From NCBI GenBank assembly GCA_009763385.1, contig VDCT01000284.1, forward strand, positions 124,001 to 188,000: a DNA stretch of 64,000 nt, in the 5' to 3' direction. Below, piece by piece: positions 10,851 to 21,988 of the stretch; position 1 is the first letter of the stretch, and each line of letters begins with the position of its first letter. This DNA is from Coix lacryma-jobi var. lacryma-jobi. Taxonomy: Eukaryota; Streptophyta; Magnoliopsida; Poales; Poaceae. The translations under genes and the position numbers were made by a program. The notes below the pieces were generated by a model. It saw nothing but the letters and a program-made list of their open reading frames with translations. It searched no databases and was not told where the DNA came from.

Positions 10851-11633
10851 CCCCCGACGCAGTGCAGTTCTTCCGTGAAATCCACTCGATCTTCTCCGAA
10901 TCAAAAGCACTAGGGCTTAGACTTGATGTGAGAAGTTCCAAGGATGTTAGTGAGCTATCCCATGGGAATCATGGCTCAAACCTAACTCCAAATCGAGGAA
11001 TTGGAAGAAATCGGAGCGACGGAGCAAAAACCGATCCAACACGAAAATCGTTCGATCTCCTAGACCGTGAGGTTAGAGGAGAATTCCTTCGGTGGAAAGA
11101 AGTGCCTCACGATCTAGAACAACTTGGTTCAAACGGATTTCCAAAAGACGCACTGAGCAAAGAGATCGATCGACGGGAAAATCGTGGCAAAAAGCAATCC
11201 GCGAAGAACATGAACAAAACGCAAATCACAGCCACAAATTTGCAACCGTGTGGCTACCACACGCTACAATAGTGATATTACGGTCTCACTTCCTCAAAAT
11301 CACAAGAACACAGAGGTATTGTTCTCTTCTCTGTGGATCTCAGGTTCGCTACAGCAGGGGAGTGGGAGAGCAGGAAACCCTAAGTGCGAAAGAGCAAATG
11401 ACTAAGATACTTTGGGAGGAGGGTGTCTCCCGACTACTTATCCTACTACTAGCCTAAGTCTATTTCCTACTCTACCCCTCTCTATTCTAATTACAGAGCG
11501 AACCAGCTAAACCCTAGGGTTATTTTGGACCAACTCGGTGGTAGGTGTATCCGACGGCCACGCCCGCACAAACCGAAGCGTTGCCTCGACGCAACCTCCG
11601 GATCGCCGCCACGTGCCGCCCTCGCTCTGCACC

Positions 11634-11783
11634 CCCGGTTTTGTGGCCCAAACCGGGAAACCAGCCTTTTCCAGCCAACCCCCGGTTTTGAGGCCCAAAC
11701 CGGGAAACCAGCCCACAAGCTTCTGAGTTTTGAGGCCAAACTCAGCAAACCCTCAGCGCCCAGGTTTTGAGGCCCAAACCTGG
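11634..11783 (-). repeat. Hairpin array in A 5' LTR (4 units)
   Basis: The four units match those at 3786-3935. The first unit here pairs perfectly (CCCGG/CCGGG); the other LTR copy has one mismatch. Confidence 0.85.
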
Positions 11784-12177
11784 AAACCGTCCACCCGATG
11801 CTTTTTCCATGGCTCTACCACCAAACCGACGTCGTAGAGGGGATGCACCTCCCGTGCACCCCGTCCACCGACACGTGTCCCCGAGTCCATGACTCAGTCA
11901 ACACATGACCGCAAGTCTTCGCTTGTAGCTGCCACAGGCTGCCAGCCACCACAGCTGATCCTCGGGCCTCTGGTCCCTCAGTCCAAGCCTCACGTCCGCC
12001 CTTCGCCACTCTCGGTCCATCGGCACGGCACGTCTCTACTTGACCTTCACCTCGCCTTCGATCACTGCATCCGTGCTCGACACCTGCACAACACAAGCCG
12101 AAGAACATGCACATCATCCCAGTTGACAATCACTCATCACTCAGAGACCCGGCATACACCCATGTATCCGCACAACT

Positions 12178-13136
12178 CCGAAGTTGGTGTTTCCAAGTTT
12201 GCATCTTTGCAACCGGAGTTGAGTTCTTGTGTTGTGCGTGAGTCTTTTGACTGTAGCATTAGTGTCAAGGTTTCGGATAGCTCTTTCATAGCTACTCCTA
12301 ACCTTGTTGTTTCTTCGAGTGATGTCCAAGAGACTTCTCATGACAAGGGTGCTTCTCACATTTTTGGGACTCGTGCTCCCAATCCGATTTTCCATTGCAC
12401 CTTTTGCAAGAAGGATGGACACTCATTTGATTTTTGCTTTCGCCCTGTCAAACACGAGCGACGTATTCGAGCTAAGGCTTTTAGGAAGCCGCGTAGTCTT
12501 TCCCATGGCACGTGTGCTCCTAGTATTGGTACCAAGGTGGTTGTTGATGCTTCTTGTTCTAAGTCCCAAAGGACTTCTCACTTATCGGAGAATGGTGTGC
12601 CTTCCAATAGGCCTTTGTACCATTGCTCTGTTTGTGAGAGAGATGGGTATCAAGAAAGCTTTTTCTATCAGCGTGTCAAACGCTTGCGCCAAGCTCACTC
12701 TTCTAGGAAGATGGTGGTTCATAGCCCTTCTTATGGCATGAACGCTTGTGCTCCTAGTAAGAAGCCCCTCTTTGTTGATGGGTTTTATGACTCCTTTTCT
12801 AGTGGGTTAGGTCATAGTCGTGGACATGCTTCTAGTGCTTCTTGTGTTGGTCCACGTCATGCTTCTCATGGTGCATCTATTGGTTCTTCTCCAAAAACCT
12901 TGGGAGATGTCTGCCTCTTTTCCCGTGGTACGACTCGTTCTTCTCCTCGAGTTGTCCTTTTGAGGAATGTTTCCAAGGATGTTTCAAAATTGCATTTGAA
13001 CCAACATTTGCATCATGCTGACCCACATGATAAGTTGAGTGTTTTGAAATATATGACCAAGTCTTGGGTTCCCAAGTACATGCTTGCTAACCCTTCGGGA
13101 TCCAAGACTCGGGTTACTTTGTCCTATTGTGTGTAG
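12178..13136 (+). pseudogene. B gag-like ORF, part 2 with zinc knuckles
   Basis: Reading resumes directly after the target duplication of A. It carries a CCHC knuckle (CTFCKKDGHSFDFC) followed by a basic stretch (RPVKHERRIRAKAF). A second, damaged knuckle follows (CSVCERDGYQESFF, where His and Cys are lost), and the frame ends at a TAG (13134-13136). Knuckle plus basic tail suggests RNA binding, as in nucleocapsid. F has a matching knuckle-basic unit (GRDGHLSEFCFRHKREARR) in its gag extension. The open frame can be traced back to 11889 inside the LTR of A, but that part is an accident of insertion. Confidence 0.65.
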
Positions 13137-13453
13137 ATATGAGGATGTGGGGTGGAGAACATGCGCCTAATGGAACTTCATCTTTTAGATGTGATCAAGA
13201 TTTGATGGTTCTCTACATCCCGTTTAGAATTGCCACCAAAGAGGCTTTTGCAGCTTGGTGAGCTTTCTTATACACTCATACCTTGTACATTCATTGTCTT
13301 TTTCTTGTGGTATGAGATGGTCCTTCATATGCTCACTTGTATAGTACTTGCATGTACATTTTCTTTGGTATCATGTTTTGTTTTAGTCTAGCATGTGCTA
13401 TCTTGTATATTATGTCATGCTAGCTTTGTGTACAGCTTTGGTGGCTAATCCAC
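13137..13453 (+). other. B interior, non-coding, up to D insertion
   Basis: The sequence is T-rich and has no ORF worth naming. It continues at 42598 after element D is removed (target duplication TCCAC). I see no pol motifs here. Confidence 0.6.
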
Positions 13454-14803
13454 TGTTGGCGCAAAATGTGGTGCACCGCGCCTCACACACAGGAAGCCAG
13501 AAAGCGTGGCTTCAATCGTGTGCCCGGACAGTTCGGAATCCGGAGACGTGCCAGTCGGTTTGACCTGAAAACCAACAAGGGATAAAACTGTGAGAATAAA
13601 AATGGAACATGTCGGGTGAGACCAGACAGTTCCATATTTACGGCCTTGAAGCCAATCACAATGGCACACAGCTATAGAAGCTGTCTGTCAACAGGTTTAA
13701 AGGTCATTCGGCTAACCCTGAACATAAACGTACATAAGCAGTTGGTTGCCGAACGCATATACATGAAAAAGACATGCTTGGATGAATAAAGATAAATTAT
13801 GAGTTGACGTGTAACCAAGCTCGGTAAGCTAGCCGAGTTGGGATCCATGAGGAAGGAACATACAAACAAACATGATCAAACCAATCTAAAACCTGCATCT
13901 GCCGCACGATACCCAGTTTTATCTAAGCCTAAACATGATTGACATGCATGAACCCACATCATGTAACAATCTAGATTAGAAATTAATTCGGCCATCATAA
14001 TCATGCAATGAAGATCCACAATTATTGAAAGGTATAAATAAATTTGTAAAAGCAAGGCCGAACAAAGATCAATCTAGATTGGGCAAAAGAGTGTTACAAA
14101 ATTAATTAAAACATGCAACACATGATAACTTAATGAATCTATTAGATGTGCCAAATCTAATAGAGCCGATAACTATCTCGCTTTTACTAAACATATGAAT
14201 AAACGCCTGCCGCACGGTATCTACTCATAAGCAAAGCACAAGCAAAGACTTCTTGATCATTAACAAAGGTCCGCCGCACGACCATTGAAAACAAACAAGA
14301 CTACTTGTATCATAACTAAATCCACCGCATGATACTAGACATGATAACAAGGTTGCCGGGACTTACGGAGGTCGACGGATCGATGATTCCTCTCGAAGAA
14401 CTCGACCACACGACTAAGGACTCGAAGGTGGCACGGGGCCGGTTTGTATTGATATGGTTGTGAACAATTTTACAATGGCCGAGGGTTCATATTTATACCC
14501 TGGGCGAAATACGTGTCCTGGAAGATTACGATTTACACAATAAAACTTGGAAAATACGAGTCCTATTCCTATTTTCCTCTTGGTGTCCTCCATCGTCACG
14601 TGTCTTCTCGTGCAAGTCGGCTCTACTTGCCATATTTGCTTCCCGAATAGAATCACCGCCTTGCAAGATAGCTGACCGCACAGGCACTTGCCGAAACTCT
14701 GAGATTTAACCGACCTTGGTCATCTGCCAAATGCATCATGACCATCTCTCGCACACTGGCCCATCTGTCGTTTCCTTGTGCGTGCGAAAATCTGGTGTTA
14801 ACA
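13454..14803 (-). repeat. Element D 3' LTR
   Basis: It begins TGTTGGCGC and ends GGTGTTAACA, giving the terminal inverted repeat TGTT/AACA. It matches 41248-42592. Confidence 0.95.
14489..14497 (-). promoter_or_regulatory. TATA box of D 3' LTR
   Basis: On the coding strand TATAAATAT follows GGG. The same box is found at 42277-42286 in the 5' LTR, where it would drive the element transcript. Confidence 0.6.
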
Positions 14804-14820
14804 CATGCCCCCTAATTTTG
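14804..14820 (-). other. Polypurine tract of D
   Basis: On the coding strand AAAATTAGGGGGCATG precedes the LTR start TGTTAACACC. Confidence 0.7.
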
Positions 14821-15069
14821 GGATAAATATTTATTCCAAAATTCCTTTCTCCTGTATACTGACGTGGAACCTCCGGAAGCATCCACCTTCGCAGAAATCT
14901 CGCATGCCATAATTGCCTTACCTGCCGATTCATCTCCCGATGCACTCTTTGGGGTCTTTTTAAGTCACCCTTCACTTTGTTTCGGCTTACTCTCTCAGGC
15001 TCCCCTGTTTCAATCTCCAAACCAAAAAACCCTTCTTTTCTCCTATCATCACCCAATCCAACCTAGAAG

Positions 15070-15720
15070 ATGTCTTCAGTGGCGAGCAGACATAGTTTCG
15101 AGCTCGGCGTTTCCAGCACCTCCAGGAAAAGGTCGCTCTCTTCTATTTTATTTCACAATGAAGCAGTTGTTCTCACTTTGTTACTTCTGTCTAGGAGGAT
15201 TGATGATGATTTCCCCGGAAATCTGACTCAACAGGTCATAGACCTTCAACTTGATTTGGAGGAGAAGGACCAAGAGATCATTCGAGTCTCCCGGGAACGT
15301 GACGTCGCTCGGAATAGTGCCGCCGGTGAATATTTTTCATCATTTCTGTCTTTGTTTTCCTCCTCTTGCTTTTACTTACTCTTCTCCCTTTCAGCTCTGG
15401 AGGCCAAACTTCATGCTCTTGAAGCTGTTGTTGCCAATCTCGCCATTACGGCCAATGCACCGGGTACGACAACCCTGAGGCGGGTGAACGAGGTTAACCG
15501 AATTCTCCCCGATATCTCCAGAGCTGGCATGGGATACGGCGCAGCGCTTGCCTTCAACGCTGTACGGATTCACTCCGGTGTCGATTACCGCAACTTCGAC
15601 GTCTATGAGCGGGGGCTAGAATACAGGGTAGCACACTCTGTAGATGATATGAAGGAAGCTGGAACAGATCTGGCTGATTCCTTCGACCATGATTTCCCGA
15701 TTAGGAGTAGGATAGAGTGA
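15070..15720 (+). CDS. Antisense gene 1 of element D (two introns)
   Basis: This gene lies opposite to gag-pol, between the pol remnant and the 3' LTR. A spliced model has exons 15070-15131, 15195-15325 and 15395-15720, with GT-AG introns of 63 and 69 bp and pyrimidine-rich acceptors (TTCTGTCTAG, CCCTTTCAG). It gives 172 residues. Both introns are multiples of three and lack stops, so the unspliced frame is also open. The protein has a basic, Ser-rich N-terminus, a coiled coil across the second intron (DLQLDLEEKDQEIIRVSRE, then ALEAKLHALEAVVANLA) and a hydrophobic-acidic C-terminus. AATAAA follows at about 15766. Tat elements such as Grande carry an antisense gene (gene23) in this place. I infer the same class here and do not know its function. 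Confidence 0.65.
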   Translation: MSSVASRHSFELGVSSTSRKRSLSSILFHNEAVVLTLLLLSRRIDDDFPGNLTQQVIDLQLDLEEKDQEIIRVSRERDVARNSAAGEYFSSFLSLFSSSCFYLLFSLSALEAKLHALEAVVANLAITANAPGTTTLRRVNEVNRILPDISRAGMGYGAALAFNAVRIHSGVDYRNFDVYERGLEYRVAHSVDDMKEAGTDLADSFDHDFPIRSRIE

Positions 15721-16457
15721 ACGAACTTATTTTTCAGTGCAACTTTGTACCCTCTTCTTGTAAATAAAAGTCTTTCCGTTTGACCCTTGAGAATCAATTT
15801 GTGACTGATCCTTCAAGATCAATGCATGCTCTGTTTTACGCATTAGTCATTGACTTTTATTTTGCTCCAACGGCGATGTGTATCACATTGGCTATCGCTG
15901 ACAATCATGCCAATCATCCATGTTCCGTAGGTGATCATTATAATCGGCTATTTCAGATCTAATGTTTCAGACTTTTCCAATCCATGATGATGTCAGGAGA
16001 GCACCTCTTAAGGGATTTTTTATTTTCAGCTTCTTTGAAGACTCTTCCATTAAAATTTCATTGCCTGGAATAAAATATCATCCTTCCAAATTCGAAGACC
16101 ATTCACCAAACTTCCTGTCTTCGGTGTCAATCGGTAATATGAGTTCCCAGACAATCAACCGAAATTGAACCCTTTATGTGGCAACAATCCTTAGCCGAAG
16201 CCTATCGGCTTCCCGATTCTGGAGTCTCTATCTCCTCAAGTCAGCAAAAATCTAGTCTGGCCTAACAACGGCCCATAAATTGTGAAAACCCTACTTCGAC
16301 GCTTAGCTTCCCAGTGTACAAGTCACGGTTCCATAAATATGACCCTACGTAGGCCAACACCCTCAACTTCCAATTGAACAGTTTGACTTGCAAACTCTCC
16401 ACCTCTCGGCTCTTAGCTCAAGCCAGAGAGAAAGAACCCTCACCTGTATTTTTATCA
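15721..16457 (+). promoter_or_regulatory. 3' end of antisense gene 1 and promoter-like region of gene 2
   Basis: A polyadenylation-type AATAAA lies near 15766. Downstream, the TATA-like ATAAATAT at 16333-16340 lies about 120 bases before the ATG of gene 2, after GGCCCATAA at 16270. No ORF of note is present. The promoter role is inferred from position. Confidence 0.4.
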
Positions 16458-16803
16458 ATGGCAGGCAATGGTGACCACAGCAAACGTCCTATCAGAGATG
16501 AAGAGGAAGGAAGCCAAGCACCGACTTGTCAACGTTATGGGTAAAAACTGGTCCTCTGCCCCATTGCGGTAGCTTTCTTGTTCATCCATTCCTGATTCAG
16601 TATTCACTTTCCTTCCAGGGTGAGATCTTTCCCCGGCCAAACCTGGGTTCCTCTTCCAGAAACGGCAGATCCAACGGCTTCTCTCAATCTTTTTCCTGGG
16701 TCATCAGAATCCTCTGAGTCTGATGACTCACCTCGGTACACCCGTTTGGATGCTCTCCGGTACCATGAGGAGAGGGATAAGGCCCAGAAGGAGTTGGAAG
16801 ACG
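16458..16803 (+). pseudogene. Antisense gene 2 of element D, 5' part
   Basis: ATG 16458 opens an 83-base exon, followed by a 78-bp GT-AG intron (16541-16618, acceptor CCTTCCAG) and exon 2, which is split by element F at 16803. The N-terminus is polar and acidic (KRPIRDEEEGSQAP). Exon 2 is Pro/Ser-rich (SSESSESDDSPRYT) and then turns into a coiled coil (RYHEERDKAQKELED). The layout matches gene 1: a short first exon, a small intron, then a coiled coil. The frame continues at 28260. Confidence 0.6.
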
Positions 16804-17074
16804 TGAAGGACCGAGAATGCTTCCAGAAAGCGACCAGAGGGGGGTGAATGGGAGCTTCAAAATTCCTTTCGGAAACTTGTCGCCACTGTCCCGTAAATCA
16901 ACCCCAAAGGCAAACCCTAGAGCTTGCTAGTATCCACGACCCTAGATGTAGGGTGGATGCTTCCAAGAAGCACAGCGGGACACTACACAACTCTAGAAAC
17001 TCAACGCAAAAGACGGAAATCGAATCCAATCAAGAACGAGCCAACCGCGAACGAAAACGCGCTGAGACAGCACT

Positions 17075-17325
17075 GACCGGACTCACCCTGCGTCAGGAAA
17101 AGTCCAGTTTCGGACCTCTCTGAGTTGGACCGGACTCACCAGAGCCGAGCGTCCGGTCAGTACTCAGAGCGTCCGGTCAAGCCGTGAACAGTAGATGAGA
17201 AGCGTCCGGTCGTGCACAGGAACCAACGTCCGGTCGTGAGCGTCCGGTAAAATCGCGAGAGTCACAGTAAGAACGTTCAATCGACCGGACTCACTGACCT
17301 AGCAGTACGCATCGAGCGTCCGGTC
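17075..17325 (-). repeat. GCGTCCGGTC motif array in F 3' LTR
   Basis: Multiple GCGTCCGGTC copies and their inverse GACCGGACT lie at irregular spacing. It is the counterpart of GCGTCCGATG in A and is shorter than the partner array at 26572-26860. Confidence 0.85.
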
Positions 17326-18113
17326 ACCCCGCAGCAGCACTGTTCGTCCACCGAATCGACTCGATCTCACCCAAAACAAATCCTCTAGGGATCAAACTTG
17401 GTGAGAGGAGTCACAAGGAGGATAGTGAGCTATCTCTAAGAGATCATGGCTCGAACCTATCTCCAAATCGATGAATCGAAGAATTTCGGGAGAAGGGAGA
17501 AAAACTTGACCCGAAACGAAAATCGATCGATCTCCTAGACCGTGAGGTTAGAGGTGAATTCCTTCGGTGGAAAGAAGTGCCTCACGATCTAGAACAACTT
17601 GGTTCAAACGAATTTGCAAAAGATGAACCGAGCAAAGAGATCAAGCGATGGGAAAAACGTGGAGAAAAAGGATTCCGCGAAGAACACGAACGAAACGCGA
17701 ATCTCAACCATGAAATTGCAACCGTGTGGCTACCACACGCTACAACAGTGAGGTTACGGCCTCACTTCCTCAAAATCTCATGAACACAGAGGTATTGTTC
17801 TCTTCTCGGTGGATCTCAGCTAGCTACAGCAGGGATGTGGGAGAGCAGGAAACCCTAGAAGCAAAGAGCAAATGACAGGATGCCTAACTGAGATAGATGG
17901 GGAGGTGGGTGTTTCCCCCTATTTATCCTAATTCTAACCTATTCCTAATTCCCACTCTACCCCTAACTACTTACAGAGCGAACCAGCTAAACCCTAAGGT
18001 TATTCTGGACCAACTCGGTGGTAGGTGTATCTGACGGCCACGCCCGCACAACTCGTAGCGTTGCCTCGACGCAACCTCCCGATTGCCGCCACGTGCCGCC
18101 CTCGCTCTGCACC

Positions 18114-18338
18114 CCCGGTTTTGTGGCCCAAACCGGGAAACCAGCCTTTTCCAGCCAACCCCCGGTTTTGAGGCCCAAACCGGGAAACCAGCCCACCAAG
18201 CATCTGAGTTTTGAGGCCAAACTCAGCAAACCCTCAGCGCCCAGGTTTTGAGGCCCAAACCTGGAAACCGTCCTCAGCCCGAGTTTTGTGGCCAAACTCG
18301 GAAACCATCCGCACCTAGGTTTTGAGGCCCAAACCTGG
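18114..18338 (-). repeat. Hairpin array in F 3' LTR (6 units)
   Basis: Units have the stems CCCGG/CCGGG (twice), CTGAG/CTCAG, CCAGG/CCTGG, CCGAG/CTCGG and CTAGG/CCTGG, around TTT-TGAGGCC(C)-AAA. Two units more than A are present, one with a stem (CCGAG/CTCGG) that A does not have. Confidence 0.85.
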
Positions 18339-18727
18339 AAACCGTCCACCCGATGGTTTTTCCCTGGCTCAACCACCAAACCGACGTCGTAGATGGGATG
18401 CACCTCCCGTGCACCCCGTCCACCGACACGTGTCCCCAAGTCCACGACTCAGGCAACACATGACCGCAAGTCTTCACTTGTTGTCGTCACAGGCTGCCAG
18501 CCACCACAGCTGATCCTCGGGCCTCTGGTCTCTCAGTCCAAGCCTCACGTCTGCCCTTCGCCACTCTCGGTCCATCGGCACGGCACGTCTCTACTTGACC
18601 TTCACCTCGCCTTTGATCACTGTATCCGTGCTCGACACCTGCACAACACAAGCCAAAGAACATGCGCATCATCCCAGTTGACAATCACTCATCACTCAGA
18701 GACTCGGCATACACCCATGTATCCGCA

Positions 18728-20358
18728 AATCTCCCCCTTGATGAGTGCATTGTCAACTAACATCACAAGTCATAATGGAAAGAGAAGAAGGGAGAAGGAG
18801 AAGAGAGAACTCAACCAAATGACCCAAAAGCATAGCAAAGCCGAAGGAGGTCAAGTGGAAAGAGCGAAAGAACTTGGTCCCCAAAGACATGGGCAACGGC
18901 TCGACGCAACCAAGCAAAGCAAAGCTAGCCCTCAAGAAGAGGTAGAACAGGCTCAACACCGCTAGCAAAAACCAATCGAAAATATCGAAGCAAAATGCTA
19001 GTCCCTCAAGATAGAGGCACAAACACAACTAGCAAAGAAAGCTCGATACCGACTGTTACCAAAAAGAGTTCGACACCAATTGAAAATCTGAAAAGCAAAT
19101 GCTAGTCCCTCAAGAAAGAGGCTAAGGCTCAACACAACTAGCAAACCGCTCCAAACCAATTGAAAATGTCAAAGACTCAACCGGAAACAAACTCTCCCTC
19201 GAATAGTGCAAACAACCAGGAAGGCTCCCCCTTAGCTGAAACGGAGGGTAATGATTTGCAATTTCTCCCCCTTAGTTGAAAATGCACTTATCAAGAAATC
19301 AGGCTCCCCCTCAGAAAATGCACCAACAAAAAGTGCCAACAAGAGAGGTTCTCCCCCTCCCAAAATGCATATGAGTCAAAAATGCAAGTTAGGAGCTTCA
19401 AAAGTATACTCAAGAGAGTGCAAAGATGCTCTATACAGTTCAAATCCGATGACTCAGAAAAATGCACAGAATGCTAGCAAAGGCTCAAACTGATCACTAA
19501 GAATGAAATATGAACATGTGAGCAGTTTTAAGCCGAAAAAGGTATTCACCATCAAAATAGCACAAGACATGTATGGACAGGAAGTCAAATGTGCTAAGCA
19601 TGTATACCAAGTGAACTACCCCTAGCACAGTTCAAACATCATGCTGATACCAATTTAGGCATATACTTGTGATTTCAAATTTTAATTCGGAGTTGCAGCG
19701 GTGAAATTACACAAGTTCAGAAAACAGCATGTGACTGCGAGAGGTTGAATGCTTGTTATTGCCTAACTTTCCAACTGTGCGAAGCCTATGCATAAGCAAT
19801 CAGAAGCTTAAAGCAACAGTTTCGGTCATACACTACACAGCTCAAGTTTAACCCAAAAGTGCAATGGGAAACAGTCTCGAAACTGTGAGGTGTTAACAAG
19901 CAAACCCATCTCGATCTTTTCCAATTCACTTAACTTGGTTCAGATTTTAAGCAGAATATGACATACCAAGCAAGTGAATGACTCAACACTAGAGACATAG
20001 CAACCTAGCATATATGAAAAGCACATGTGACTTCAACACATTCTACACATGCTAGTTGCATATCTCAATGGTGAACATTTTCAAGTTTTAAGTTCATTAT
20101 CAAATTCACCATTCAAAAGTAGCTCAGCTCATAGTATGCACTAGTGATCAGAAAGAGCATAAGCTACAGCATCTACATAAAGCATCGGAGTAAAAACTAC
20201 ACAGAGCATAGTTACAATCTTCAGATTATACACATGAAGCTCAGAATGTAAAAGCGTATGCTGAGATGCAAAAGATGCACGAAGAAATCAAAAAGAAGCA
20301 AAAACAACTGAAATCAAAAAGTCAGTGTATCATACAGAATCCAAAGTGTTTCCCCCAT
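18728..20358 (-). other. F polypurine tract and 3' untranslated region
   Basis: CAAGGGGGAGATTT on the coding strand abuts the LTR. Upstream are more AAGGGGGAG-like tracts (about 19225-19233, 19264-19273, 19350-19360) and degenerate repeats of CTAGTCCCTCAAGA (18900-19150). There is no coding frame. The region is homologous to 4336-5810 of A. Confidence 0.7.
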
Positions 20359-20960
20359 CTAAAAGGGGAAACACACACCAAGCTCACCTCTCAACCGATT
20401 AAAAGTTGATTGGTCCAAAGGCTTGGTAAAAATATCAGCAAGCTGATGATGAGTATCGACATGGCAAAGGTCGATATCACCCTTCTCATAGTGGCCTCGC
20501 AGAAAATGAAAGCGCACATCAATGTGTTTGGTCTTCGAGTGAAGCACGGGTTCTTAGCAACGCTAATCGCACTCGTGCTGTCACATAGCAATGGAACACG
20601 AGAAAAGCTCAGACCAAAATCACACAAAGTGGCCATCATCCAGAGTAACTGGGAACAGCAGCTAGCCGCAAACATACTCAGCCTCCGTGGTAGACTGGGC
20701 GACGCTAGACTGCTTGCGAGAGGACCACGAAACAAGAGAAGAACCAATAAACTGGCAAGTCCAGAAGTGGACTTGCGATCAATACGGCAACCAGCAAAAT
20801 CGGCATCGGAATAACCGCAAAGGGAAAGGGTGGAGGAAGCAGAATACCAAATCCCGAATTCTGGAGAGAAGGATAAGTACCTCATAATGCGCTTGACCGC
20901 CTGACGGTGAGAGGTGCGCGGCGACGCCTGAAAGCGCGCGCAGAGGCACATCGCGAACTT
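20359..20960 (-). pseudogene. F RNase H
   Basis: It contains SDADFAGCR and the CDSTSAI aspartate and ends with HVDTHHQLADIFTKPLD and GVCFPF. The frame breaks several times, for example around the MEAEY motif (near 20680) and where NPVLHSK is lost in one frame (near 20550). The catalytic glutamate region is damaged relative to A. Confidence 0.8.
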
Positions 20961-21958
20961 GATGTCGGGCGTGTCGCCGTCAGGTACAGCAGCGACCCGA
21001 TCATACTCTGGTACTCCTTCTAGTCCACTGCTTCTCCCTCCTTGTCCGCATCCAGGGCCGTCGTGGTCGCCATGGGTGTTGGAAGAGGCTTGGCCTCACC
21101 CATGTCGAACTTCTTCAGGATGTCTCTGGTGTACTTGCCCTGGTGCACAAACGTTCCTTCCCGGGTTTGCTTGATTTGCAACCTGAGGAAAAACGTTAAC
21201 TCGCCCATCATGCTCATCTCGAACTCCCTGCTCATAGTATTTGCGAACTTGGCAACCAAAGCGTGAGAAGAACCACCGAAAATGATATCATCCACGTAAA
21301 TTTGGACCAAGAGAGTATCAGTGCCTTGCTTGAGGAGAAAGAGCGTTTTATCTACACATCCCATTTTAAAACCTTAGCAAGCAAAAAGGTTTTCAACCTA
21401 TCATACCAGGCTCTAGGGGCTTGTTTCAAACCATACAAAGCTTTGTGAAGTTTAAAGACATGGTTTGGAAACTTGGGATTTTCGAAACCGGGGGGTTGTC
21501 TAACATACACGTCCTCTTCTATGTAGCCGTTTAAGAAGGCACTGTTGACATCCATTTGAAAAAGTTTGAAACCTTTGGATGCAGCAAAAGCCAAGAGTAT
21601 CCTAATAGCCTCCAAACGTGCTACAGGAGCAAATGTCTCCTCATAGTCTATCCCCTCCTTCTGACTATATCCCTGGGCTACGAGTCTGGCCTTGTTTCTC
21701 ACAACATGGCCATCTTCTCGCTGTTTGTTTTGAAAACCATTTTGTCCCAATTGGATGACACTCAGAAGGTGGAGACACTAGAACCCAAACCTGATTTCTC
21801 TCAAAGTTCTCAAGCTCCTCATGCATGGCATTGACCCAATCAGGATCCGTCAAAGCGTGTCCAACATCCCGGGGTTCAAAATCAGCAACAAATGCAGAAT
21901 GAGCAAAGTGAGAGATTTGCCTAGACCGGGTGACGCGTTCGTCGATGCTGCCGATCAT
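20960..21958 (-). pseudogene. F reverse transcriptase
   Basis: RT blocks ALTDPDWVNAMHEELENFE, RLVAQGYSQKEGIDY, FQMDVNSAFLNG, KALYGLKQAPRAWYD and YVDDI are all visible. They are spread over three frames, with breaks near 21370 and 21735. Unlike A, the IN-RT boundary near 21970 has CAG where A has TAG, and the KALYGLKQ region has no duplication, so it shows the undamaged state of two lesions in A. Confidence 0.85.
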
Positions 21959-21988
21959 CTGCTGAGGCAGGTGCTGGCGCTGAATGTG

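Larger units (their letters stand above)
2461..12172 (-). mobile_element. Element A: SIRE-type Copia, complete but decayed
   Basis: The element is flanked by the direct repeat CAACT (2456-2460 and 12173-12177) and bounded by two LTRs of 1864 and 1863 bp. It reads on the minus strand: 5' LTR (10310-12172), primer site, gag, protease, integrase, RT, RNase H, 3' untranslated region, polypurine tract, 3' LTR (2461-4324). The LTRs differ at roughly three dozen positions by eye (about 2%), which suggests a fairly recent insertion. Single-base indels, a 7-bp duplication and one in-frame TAG break the polyprotein. Relative to F it lacks a 1452-bp GT-AG bounded segment in gag. Confidence 0.95.
10310..12172 (-). 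repeat. Element A 5' LTR
   Basis: This is the 1863-bp partner of 2461-4324 with TG..CA ends. It holds the motif array (10597-10850) and the hairpin array (11634-11783). The 3' flank is the target duplication CAACT. Confidence 0.95.
16804..18727 (-). repeat. Element F 3' LTR
   Basis: TGAAGGACC to GTATCCGCA on the + strand. Compared with the 5' LTR it lacks two short pieces inside the GCGTCCGGTC array. It contains hairpins at 18114-18338. Confidence 0.95.

Noticed and set aside
17075..17325. Arrays of short GCGTCCGGTC repeats as a possible CRISPR
   Set aside because: Units are only about 10 bp with irregular spacing, some are inverted, and they lie inside plant LTRs.
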